Under the pieces are notes generated by a model, which saw nothing but the letters and a program-made list of their open reading frames with translations, did not search any database and had not been told where the DNA came from. This document shows positions 1-7,490 of a stretch of DNA of 64,000 bases, one piece after another (positions within the stretch are counted from its first letter, which is position 1; each line of letters starts with the position of its first letter). The stretch comes from Aurantiacibacter odishensis (lineage in GTDB: Bacteria > Pseudomonadota > Alphaproteobacteria > Sphingomonadales > Sphingomonadaceae): assembly GCF_003605195.1 (NCBI RefSeq), contig NZ_QYOS01000022.1, positions 186,001 through 250,000 of the forward strand. Direction: 5' to 3'. The position numbers and the translations under genes were made by a program.

Positions 1-192
1 CAACAGGATCAGTAACCTTTAACGGCGGATAGTCGGAAGATTGAAGGTCAGCCTTGCGCCCCAATATCCGACCTAGGCTCATATGTTTTCTCTTGCTGAG
101 AGCAGTCATTCTCGCCGGCCATCGACACACCCGATAGAGATTTCCCAGCGAAATGTTGATCGGACCCATGTAAACGTTAAGCGCTGAAGCAG
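1..192. other. Gene-free window edge
   Basis: No convincing coding frame, hairpin with a T-tract or RNA gene is visible here. It lies downstream of the minus-strand GntR-family gene and may hold the end of its transcript; the neighbour beyond the window edge is unknown. Confidence 0.4.
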
Positions 193-870
193 TCAGGGAC
201 CAAATAGTGCTTTGTCGAGCGAGGTGAGGAATTCCAGCCCGTTCTCGACGTGCTGTCGCATTGCCTTTTCCGCTCCCTCGGGATCGTCGTTCATGATCGC
301 ATCCAGGATCGCGCGGTGATCCTCGATAGCCTGCGTCATGCGGTTGCCGCGATAGAAGCTCTGGAACAGCAGGTGATGGACCGGCGTGTTCAGGCGCGAG
401 ACCAGTTCGGCGATCACGTGGTTTCTGGTGACGCGCATGATCATCGAATGCCAATCGGAATTGAGCTTGCCGAACTGTTCCGCCGAGCCTGCCTCAACGC
501 AGGTCTCCATCTTCTGGGCGATTTCGCGCAGTTGCTCCTTGTCCTCGTCCGTCGCAAGGCGAGTGAAATCGGCAGCGCAGATGCCTTCCAGTGCCGCGCG
601 AGCACGGTAAAGCTGGCTCACTTCCTCCAGCGAGGCTTCGCGCACCGAAGCGCCGCGAAATTCCTCGATCTCCAGCAAGCCCTCTGCAGCCAGCCGCTGA
701 AACGCCTCGCGCACCTTGGAGCGGCTTCCCCCGGTGCGCCGGATGATATCGACCTCCACCAGGCGCTGCCCCGGTACAAAGCGGCTGGCGCGGATCTGCG
801 AGCGGATCCAGTCGGCGATCTCGGGCGCGGGCGGGCCGCTTTTGGGCAGGGCCTTGGCTAGTTCGTCCAT
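193..870 (-). CDS. GntR-family regulator, FadR/FCD subfamily
   Basis: This is a 225-residue transcription factor. An N-terminal GntR winged helix (about residues 13-80, with the SKVREAFQRL recognition-helix region) is followed by an all-alpha FCD effector domain. In the FCD half the usual metal/ligand positions are visible as an Asp-Trp-His around residue 139, EDHRAIL and MRQHVENG. FCD-type GntR proteins usually repress nearby catabolic operons and respond to small organic acids. The gene is transcribed away from the TonB receptor that opens the catabolic cluster, with a short shared intergenic region containing an ATTGT-CA-ACAAT repeat. I infer that it controls that cluster and its own expression. 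The effector is not predictable. Confidence 0.9.
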   Translation of the reverse strand: MDELAKALPKSGPPAPEIADWIRSQIRASRFVPGQRLVEVDIIRRTGGSRSKVREAFQRLAAEGLLEIEEFRGASVREASLEEVSQLYRARAALEGICAADFTRLATDEDKEQLREIAQKMETCVEAGSAEQFGKLNSDWHSMIMRVTRNHVIAELVSRLNTPVHHLLFQSFYRGNRMTQAIEDHRAILDAIMNDDPEGAEKAMRQHVENGLEFLTSLDKALFGP

Positions 871-898
871 CCACCGAAGCTGACACCTTGCCGATCAT

Positions 899-910
899 AT
901 TGTCAACAAT
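899..910. promoter_or_regulatory. Candidate GntR operator (5-2-5 inverted repeat)
   Basis: The 12-base sequence ATTGTCAACAAT has perfect ATTGT/ACAAT arms around a CA centre. It lies 29 bases before the GntR gene start, in the region shared with the divergent TonB receptor. FadR/FCD regulators often bind TTGT-n-ACAA-type sites. Its role here is inferred from sequence and position. Confidence 0.5.
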
Positions 911-1036
911 TTCGTCATCCACTTTTCACTTGCGGATAACCCGCCCCAGCGGGAAACAACTGGCCGCAGCGGGCCGAGGGTCCGTCGTCATTCGCGAACC
1001 GGACGGCAAGTTTCGGGCGGATTTGGGAGAGAAGCT

Positions 1037-3721
1037 ATGACCAGGGGTAAGAAAAGTTTCGCGGCGTTCCGTAACGCGCTCTACTGCGGTGCCTCAGTGG
1101 CCGCAGCCTGCCTGGCAACCCCCGCGATGGGGCAGGAGCAGGACGACGAGATCGATGGCGAGGACGTCATCATCGTCACCGGCAGCCGCGTCAGCACCGG
1201 GGAAGCACCCGTCGGTGCCACCGCGACCGTGCTAGGCCGGGACGAGATCGAGAATTCCGGCGCCGTCACCATCGACCGCGTGATCCGCGAACTGCCGCAG
1301 GTGTTCGATCTCGGCGTTTCGGAGAACTCGCGCGGGCAGGCCGGCGGTTCGGGCAACATCACCTACGGCAACAGCGTGAACCTGCGCGGTATCGGCCCCT
1401 ACGCGACACTGGTGCTGATCGACGGCCACCGTGTGGTGAACAACAGTCGTTCGACCGACCCCTCGGTATTGCCGACGCTGGGCGTCGAGCGGATCGACGT
1501 CGTCGCCAACGGCGCTTCGGCCATCTACGGCTCCGATGCCGTGGCGGGCGTGGTGAACATCATTCCGCGCCGCTCGCTCGACGGGGTAGAGGCGTTCGGT
1601 CGCTATGGCACGTCGGAAGATGGCGCATTCGACGAATGGTCTGTCGGCGCGGCAGCAGGCTTCCGCTTCGATCGCGGACAGGTGATGTTCGCCTACGAGC
1701 ATGTCGAACGCTCGAACCTGAGCGGCGACGACCGGGATTTCTTCGTTTCCGACCAGACGCCGTTCGGCGGCAACGACTACCGCGTCACCCGCTGCGCGCC
1801 GGGCACGCTGATTGCCAACGGCACCACCTATGCCCTGCCCGACCAGTACACGCAGGCCAACGCCGGTTCCATCGTGGCGGGCACTGCCAACCTCTGCGAC
1901 GGCCTGATCGGGCAGGACCTGATCCCCGAGCAGAAATACGATTCGTTCAACTCGACCGGCACGTTCGAACTGACCGACTGGCTCGAGATCTTCTATGACG
2001 GGTTCTATTCCAAGCGCGAATTCACGCGCCTCAGTGCGCGGCCCTCCACCCGGCTGACCGTGCCCGAAACGAACGCGTTCTTCGTGCGCCCGCCGGGCTT
2101 TACCGGCACCAGCTACCAGATCGACTACAGCTTCGCTGACGATGTCGATCTCACCAAGTCGGAAGGCTCTGCCGAAAGCTGGCAGATCTCGCCCGGCCTT
2201 CGCGTCGAGCTGCCGTTCGACTGGACCATCGAGGCGCTGGTTGCCTACGGCGAAACGCGCGATTTCTCCGGCTCCTACGACGGCGTGAACAACGCCGCCC
2301 TCAACGCGGCTCTGGCCAGTTCCGACCCCAATGCCGCCTTCGATCCCTACGGCGGCGGGCGCACCAGCCAATCCGTGCTGGACAACATCTTCAACCAGAT
2401 CTTCCTCGCGCCCACCAACGGCCAGCTGACTTTCTACGAAGCCGGTGCCAGCGGGCCGCTGTTCGAACTGCCCGGCGGCGAGGTGCGCCTGGCCGTGGGT
2501 TACGAACGGCAGGAATTCTCGGTTGACCTGGGCGTTGCCCGCGGCGCGCCGACCAACCCGATCTCCTTCCGCACTTTCGACCGCAAGGTGGATTCGGTCT
2601 ATGCCGAAATGCTGCTTCCGCTGTTCGGCGGCGGCAACGCGCGGCCCGGTTTCGAGGAGCTGGAATTCGTCGCCGCCATCCGTCACGACAGCTACAGCGA
2701 TGCGGGCAACACCACGAACCCGCAGTTCGGCGTCAACTGGATGCCGACCGACCGCCTGACCCTGCGCGGCAGCTACGGCACGTCGTTCCGCGCGCCGACG
2801 ATCCCCGAGATCTACGGCAACAGCAACAACCTGTTCGTGCAGAATTACCAAAATCCGGCCGGCGGCGCGCCGATCGTGGGTGTGGCCCTCTCGGGCCCCA
2901 ACCTCGACCTCGGCCCCGAAACCGCCACCACCTGGTCGTTCGGTGCCGACTGGGAGCCGGTGGACCGCCTGCGCCTCTCGCTGACCTACTTCGATGTCGC
3001 CTACGACAACCAGGTGAGCGCGAACCTTTCGAACCTCGCCATCCTCGGCCAGGAAACGCAGTTCGCCGGAACGGGCGTCGTGCTGCGCGGCCAAGCGGCG
3101 CAGGACCAGATCCAGTCCCTGATCGACTCCGGCGTGAACGTCCTCGGGGCCTTCCCCGGCGGCAGCCTTTCCAACATCGACGTGTTCGTGGATGGCCGCT
3201 CGCGCAACCTGGGCAAGTCGATCACGCGGGGCATCGATTTCAGCGTGAACTATATGCTTGATCTCGGCGCCAACGACTTGCTGCGGCTGGGTGCGTCGGG
3301 CACCTACCTCACCGATTATGAGGTCGCCGTCGCGCCGCAGGCCAACCTGACGGACCAGCTCAACATCATCTTCCAGCCGCTGCGCTTCAAGGCCCGTGCC
3401 TTCGCCAACTGGGACCACGGCCCAATCTCCGCGCGCGTCATGGCGACCCATGTCGGGGGCTATACCAACAACCTCGTGACACCGTCGCAGGACGTGGATA
3501 GCTTCACGCCAGTGGACCTGACGCTGACCTGGCGCGTGGCAGACAGCTTCGCGATTCCGATGGCCGACCTTGAACTCGTTGCCGAGGTGCGCAACCTGTT
3601 CGATGCCGATCCGCCCTACGTCAACCTGGCGCCGAGCGGCAACGGCAGCGGCGGCTACGATGCGACGGCGGCCAACCCGATCGGACGGCAGTTTGCAATC
3701 GGGGCGCGTGTCCGCTTCTGA
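1037..3721 (+). CDS. TonB-dependent outer-membrane receptor (catabolic cluster)
   Basis: This 894-residue protein has an N-terminal signal peptide ending near residue 32 (ATPAMGQ), an acidic stretch, then a TonB-box-like IIVTGSR. A plug domain (about 55-175) contains LRGIGPYATLVLIDGHR and IYGSDAVAGVVNII, and a beta-barrel ends in the C-terminal aromatic ARVRF. The length is typical of sphingomonad receptors. A GGGAGAG ribosome-binding site sits six bases before the ATG. It is the first gene of the cluster and diverges from the GntR regulator. It probably imports the substrate, or a larger precursor of it, across the outer membrane. No siderophore-specific features are visible, so the ligand is unknown. 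Confidence 0.93.
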   Translation: MTRGKKSFAAFRNALYCGASVAAACLATPAMGQEQDDEIDGEDVIIVTGSRVSTGEAPVGATATVLGRDEIENSGAVTIDRVIRELPQVFDLGVSENSRGQAGGSGNITYGNSVNLRGIGPYATLVLIDGHRVVNNSRSTDPSVLPTLGVERIDVVANGASAIYGSDAVAGVVNIIPRRSLDGVEAFGRYGTSEDGAFDEWSVGAAAGFRFDRGQVMFAYEHVERSNLSGDDRDFFVSDQTPFGGNDYRVTRCAPGTLIANGTTYALPDQYTQANAGSIVAGTANLCDGLIGQDLIPEQKYDSFNSTGTFELTDWLEIFYDGFYSKREFTRLSARPSTRLTVPETNAFFVRPPGFTGTSYQIDYSFADDVDLTKSEGSAESWQISPGLRVELPFDWTIEALVAYGETRDFSGSYDGVNNAALNAALASSDPNAAFDPYGGGRTSQSVLDNIFNQIFLAPTNGQLTFYEAGASGPLFELPGGEVRLAVGYERQEFSVDLGVARGAPTNPISFRTFDRKVDSVYAEMLLPLFGGGNARPGFEELEFVAAIRHDSYSDAGNTTNPQFGVNWMPTDRLTLRGSYGTSFRAPTIPEIYGNSNNLFVQNYQNPAGGAPIVGVALSGPNLDLGPETATTWSFGADWEPVDRLRLSLTYFDVAYDNQVSANLSNLAILGQETQFAGTGVVLRGQAAQDQIQSLIDSGVNVLGAFPGGSLSNIDVFVDGRSRNLGKSITRGIDFSVNYMLDLGANDLLRLGASGTYLTDYEVAVAPQANLTDQLNIIFQPLRFKARAFANWDHGPISARVMATHVGGYTNNLVTPSQDVDSFTPVDLTLTWRVADSFAIPMADLELVAEVRNLFDADPPYVNLAPSGNGSGGYDATAANPIGRQFAIGARVRF

Positions 3722-3743
3722 TCGACGCAAACAGGGACGCAAA

Positions 3744-4856
3744 ATGCCAGAAGTGATATCCGTGGCCGTGACCGGCGACCTGGTTCTCGACGAGCCGAAC
3801 GCCGGGCACTGGCTCTCGGGTATCGCTTCTGCATTGCGCGGTGCCGATCTCGCCATCGGTCACCTCGAAGTCCCTCATACCGCAAGCACGGTGGAACTTG
3901 CAGGCGACGTGCCCGCGCCGGGCGCCCCCATCGAAAACCTGGAGGCCATTGCCGAGGCGGGCTTCGACATGCTCACGCTGGCCGGAAACCACATCGCCGA
4001 TTGCGGGGCGCAAGGCATTGCCGAGACTGTCGCCGAACTAGACAGGCTGGGCATCGCCTGCTGCGGCGCGGGGATGACTCTGGAAGATGCGCGCCGCCCC
4101 GCCTTCGCGGAAGCATGCGGACAGAAGATCGCGCTCCTCAGCTACAACTGCATCGGCCCGCAGGCGGCATGGGCCACGGCGGAGCGCGCAGGCTGTTCCT
4201 ATCTGCCTCTCACGACGCAGGACGGCACCGAGGTCACCCCGATGGCCCGCATCGAAGGAGTCTCGGCGGAGGCTTCCGACATCCTTGCCGCTGGCATCGC
4301 AGAGGCGCGAGGCCACGGTGCCGATCACGTCATCGTGGCGCTGCACAAGGGCGTCGTGCACACCCCCGCCCACATCGAACCCTACGAGCGCGATATTGGC
4401 AGAATGGCGATAGAGGCCGGCGCGGAAGCGGTGATCTCGCACCACGCGCACATCGTTCGTGGCGTAGAATTCCACCAGGGAAAGCCTATATTCCACGGCC
4501 TCGGCAACGGCTGCGTCGTCACCCGCGCGCTGTCGCCCGACCAGGATCATCCCGCGCGCAGCGAATGGGCCCGCAAGCGCAAGGAGCTATTCGGGTTCGA
4601 GCCCGACCCAGCCTACCACCTGGCGCCCTTCCATCCCGAGGCGGTGAACGCGTTCATTGGCACGCTGCGCTTCCAGCGTGGGAAGTCGCCCGAAGCTGCC
4701 ATCGTGCCCGTTCATGTCGAAGCGCCGGGTCGCCCCGTGCTGGCGCACGGCGACAGGGCCGAAGATATCCGGCGCTATGTAGAGGAGATCACCAGCCGCG
4801 CGGGGCTTCCCCCGATCCGCATTGCCGAAGATGGCAGGCTGGAGGCGGCACGATGA
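3744..4856 (+). CDS. CapA-type metallophosphoesterase-fold protein, cytosolic
   Basis: This 370-residue protein belongs to the CapA/PgsA family (calcineurin-like fold). The motifs are GDLVLDEP near residue 10, an AGNHIADCG segment around residue 80, and ISHHAHIVRGVE around residue 235. CapA members are named for poly-gamma-glutamate capsule synthesis, but many have other, unknown roles. There is no signal peptide or membrane segment here, and no capB/capC partner is nearby, so a capsule role is unlikely. The ATG at 3744 is preferred because it follows AGGGACGC and gives the conserved N-terminus; the frame continues upstream inside the receptor gene. The stop overlaps the start of the next gene (ATGA), tying it to the TRAP/CoA genes. 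A hydrolase step in the pathway is possible but unproven. Confidence 0.8.
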   Translation: MPEVISVAVTGDLVLDEPNAGHWLSGIASALRGADLAIGHLEVPHTASTVELAGDVPAPGAPIENLEAIAEAGFDMLTLAGNHIADCGAQGIAETVAELDRLGIACCGAGMTLEDARRPAFAEACGQKIALLSYNCIGPQAAWATAERAGCSYLPLTTQDGTEVTPMARIEGVSAEASDILAAGIAEARGHGADHVIVALHKGVVHTPAHIEPYERDIGRMAIEAGAEAVISHHAHIVRGVEFHQGKPIFHGLGNGCVVTRALSPDQDHPARSEWARKRKELFGFEPDPAYHLAPFHPEAVNAFIGTLRFQRGKSPEAAIVPVHVEAPGRPVLAHGDRAEDIRRYVEEITSRAGLPPIRIAEDGRLEAAR

Positions 4857-5305
4857 GCCGGCCCCTCAAGGCGGCCATCTGGCTCGGCGGCATTGCCTTG
4901 CTTGCGGCGACCGCGATCGACACGCTGGCCGTCATCGGTCGTCACCTCGGGATTCCCGTCACCGGCTCCATCGAACTGATGCAGGCCGCCGTGCTGGTAT
5001 CAGGCGCGCTGGGGCTGACGATTGCCACGATCGTGCAATCCCACGCGCGGGTGCGGCTTTTCGTCGACCGGCTCTCTCCTGCGGGGCAGGCCGTGGCGGA
5101 CAAGCTATCCGATGCCCTTTCGCTGATCTTTTTCCTCGCGCTGCTCATCGGGTCCGCATGCATTTCCATCGACCTGTGGGATGCGCACGAAAAGAGCGAA
5201 ATACTTGGCGTGCCGTGGCGGCTGCTGCGGCTGTTCGCCAATGCCTGCCTGATCATCGCTGCGGCCAGCCTGGCCGTGCGGATCGTCAGGAAGGTGCAGT
5301 CATGA
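4853..5305 (+). CDS. dctQ: TRAP transporter small permease subunit DctQ
   Basis: This 150-residue protein has four predicted membrane helices (about residues 8-27, 42-62, 87-107 and 124-145), the layout of the small DctQ subunit of tripartite ATP-independent periplasmic transporters. DctQ pairs with DctM to form the sodium-driven permease for organic acids. The start codon overlaps the upstream stop, and the stop overlaps the dctM start (ATGA both times), so expression is translationally coupled. The matching binding protein is four genes further on, at 10851, rather than adjacent. Confidence 0.87.
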   Translation: MSRPLKAAIWLGGIALLAATAIDTLAVIGRHLGIPVTGSIELMQAAVLVSGALGLTIATIVQSHARVRLFVDRLSPAGQAVADKLSDALSLIFFLALLIGSACISIDLWDAHEKSEILGVPWRLLRLFANACLIIAAASLAVRIVRKVQS

Positions 5306-6609
5306 TCGATACGGCAGGCACAGGACTTGTCGGCATCGTCGTGCTGTTTGCCCTGCTCCTTGCAGGGGCGCGGATCGGCACGGCGCTGGGCCTTGTCGGC
5401 CTTGGCGGGCTCGTCCTGATCCTCGGTCCGGAGGCTGCGCTGATCAAGGGCGGGGTCGTCGTGGTCGATACGCTGACGCGCTACGAACTTGGCACCCTGC
5501 CGCTGTTCCTGTTCATGGCGCATATCTTCTTCTCGGTGGATGCCAGCCGCGACCTTTTCGATGCTGCGGCCAAGCTTGTGGGGCACCGGCGCGGCGGCCT
5601 CGCCTATGCTTCCATCGCGGGCTGCGGCGGGTTCGGCGCGATCAACGGCTCCAGCCTCGCTACCACGGCCACCGTGGGCCTCGTTGCCTATCCGGAGATG
5701 AAGCGGCGCGGCTATGACGACAGGCTGTCGACCGCCACCATCGCCGCAGGCGGAACGCTGGGGCAGATGATCCCGCCGTCGGGCGCGCTGATCGTCTTCG
5801 GCATTATTGCCGAGCAGTCCATCGGGCGGCTGTTTACCGCCGCCATCATTCCGGGGATCACCCAGGCGCTGATCTATGCCGTGGTCGTCTTCGTCCTCGT
5901 CCGCCTCAGGCCGCAGCTAGCGCCGCCGGGCGAGCGGGCCGAGTGGAAGGATCGCTGGCGCGCTCTTGGCCGGATCTGGCAGATCGTGGCGCTGGTGTTG
6001 CTGGTGATCGGCGGCATTGCCTTGGGCTGGTTCAGCCCGCCCGAAGCCGCCGCCATCGGTGCCTCGGGCGCGCTGCTGATCGCTGCGCTGCGCCGCAAGC
6101 TGACCCGCGAGAACCTGTTCAACGCCTTCCACGAAACGCTGCGCACCACCGGTCTCATCTACCTCATCGTGATCGGCGCGCTGATCTTCTCCACCTTCGT
6201 CGGCGTCACCGGGCTGGCGGAAGCCGCCGGAATCCTCGTCGAGGGAATGGGCACAGGCACCTTCGTCACGCTGCTCATGGTGGCGCTGTTGCTGCTCATT
6301 CTGGGCACCGTTCTCGACGGGCTGGCCCTGATGCTGCTGATGACGCCGATCCTGCTGCCCATCGTGGAGGGCACCGGGATGACGGCGATCTGGTTCGGCA
6401 TCTTCCTGGTGCGCGCGATGGAAGTCGGCTTCCTCACGCCTCCCCTGGGTATCAACCTCTATGTCATGCAGGGCGTGGCCAAGGACATCTCGATCAGCAG
6501 CATCTTTCGCGGCGTGATGCCGTTCCTCGCGGGTGATTTCTTCCACCTGGTGCTGATCATCCTTTTCCCGGCCATGGTCCTGTGGCTGCCAGAAATGCTC
6601 GGAACCTGA
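5302..6609 (+). CDS. dctM: TRAP transporter large permease subunit DctM
   Basis: This 435-residue protein has about twelve hydrophobic segments. It shows DctM family hallmarks: GFGAINGSSLATTATVG near residue 113, AAGGTLGQMIPPSGALIVFG near residue 150, and LTPPLGINLYVMQG near the C-terminus. It is the transport subunit that moves the substrate delivered by DctP. It overlaps dctQ by four bases and is followed after two bases by the dehydratase-like gene. TRAP systems usually import carboxylates, which fits the downstream CoA-transferase genes. Confidence 0.93.
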   Translation: MIDTAGTGLVGIVVLFALLLAGARIGTALGLVGLGGLVLILGPEAALIKGGVVVVDTLTRYELGTLPLFLFMAHIFFSVDASRDLFDAAAKLVGHRRGGLAYASIAGCGGFGAINGSSLATTATVGLVAYPEMKRRGYDDRLSTATIAAGGTLGQMIPPSGALIVFGIIAEQSIGRLFTAAIIPGITQALIYAVVVFVLVRLRPQLAPPGERAEWKDRWRALGRIWQIVALVLLVIGGIALGWFSPPEAAAIGASGALLIAALRRKLTRENLFNAFHETLRTTGLIYLIVIGALIFSTFVGVTGLAEAAGILVEGMGTGTFVTLLMVALLLLILGTVLDGLALMLLMTPILLPIVEGTGMTAIWFGIFLVRAMEVGFLTPPLGINLYVMQGVAKDISISSIFRGVMPFLAGDFFHLVLIILFPAMVLWLPEMLGT

Positions 6610-6611
6610 AG

Positions 6612-7490
6612 ATGATTGCTATCGCCGGTCCCAACCTCCCGATTGACCTGCTGGCCGCCACCGGCCGGTTCGAGGGCGCGCTCGCCTTCGACCCGGACCG
6701 TGCGACGCCGCGTGCGAGCGGCTGGCTGGAAAGCAAGTTCGCGCCGTGGGCACGTCCGCTGCTCGAGAGCTGGGCGGAAGGCGCCTACGACGATCTGGAG
6801 CACGTCCTCTTCAGCCGCGCCGACGACACTTCGCAGCGCCTCTATTACTACATCTGCGAGCTTCAGCGGCGCGGACAGCTGGGCGGGCCGCAGCCGCTGA
6901 TCCTCGACGTGTGCAAGATACCCCGCGACACCAGCCGCAGGCGCACCGTGGCCAAGCTGCGCGAACTGGCGGACCAGCTTGGCGTCGGAGCCAGCGCACT
7001 CGGAGAAGCGATTGCGCGAACCAATGAGAACAGGCGCTCGTCCACCGACGGGAGAGACATTCCCGTATGTCTGCTGGCCGGGACGCCGCCGCCCGACCGG
7101 CGGCTCCACGCAGTGATCGAGGCAGCGGGTTTCGCGTCGGCCGGGTCCACGCTCACGCAGGAATGGCTCGATCCGGGGCCATCGGTCGATGGCGACAACG
7201 GCGACCCATTTGCCGCGCTGGGCGAACAGTTGCACGCCCGTCCGCGGGGTCCGCGAAGCTTTGCCGATGCGGAAAGCGTGCTGGCGAGGTCCCTCCAGAC
7301 GACGCAAGCCAGCGCCGCCATTCTCTGGCGGATCGAGGAGGACGAGGCGCAGTGCTGGCACCTCCCGGCAGAGCGGGAAGCGCTCGAAGCGACAGGCATT
7401 CCCGCGCTCGTGATGACGCGGCGCGACTGGCTGGCGAACGACGGCGCGCGCGAGGAAATTGCCGCGTTCCTGGAAGGGGTGACACGATGA
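6612..7490 (+). CDS. Short 2-hydroxyacyl-CoA dehydratase-like subunit
   Basis: This 292-residue protein resembles the 2-hydroxyacyl-CoA dehydratase / benzoyl-CoA reductase BcrB-BcrC/HgdA-HgdB family, most clearly over residues 1-140 (IDLLAATGRFEGALA at the N-terminus, then SRADDTSQRLYYYICELQRRG). The usual length is 370-430 residues, so this copy is short. Only four cysteines are present (82, 101, 153, 248), fewer than expected for a cluster-binding subunit, so it may be structural or use another cluster geometry. It is coupled to the tandem CoA-transferase (ATGA) and separated by that gene from its presumed partner at 9568. The ATG at 6612 is chosen because it lies two bases after the dctM stop. 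The family call is by pattern recognition; the substrate is unknown. Confidence 0.65.
   Translation: MIAIAGPNLPIDLLAATGRFEGALAFDPDRATPRASGWLESKFAPWARPLLESWAEGAYDDLEHVLFSRADDTSQRLYYYICELQRRGQLGGPQPLILDVCKIPRDTSRRRTVAKLRELADQLGVGASALGEAIARTNENRRSSTDGRDIPVCLLAGTPPPDRRLHAVIEAAGFASAGSTLTQEWLDPGPSVDGDNGDPFAALGEQLHARPRGPRSFADAESVLARSLQTTQASAAILWRIEEDEAQCWHLPAEREALEATGIPALVMTRRDWLANDGAREEIAAFLEGVTR

Noticed and set aside
1232-3856. Long open frame on the minus strand opposite the TonB receptor
   Set aside because: High-GC codon bias leaves antisense frames open; the sequence is low in motif content and the plus-strand receptor explains the region.
3744-4856. Capsule (poly-gamma-glutamate) biosynthesis gene
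   Set aside because: No export signal, no capB/capC neighbours, and the operon context is catabolic.
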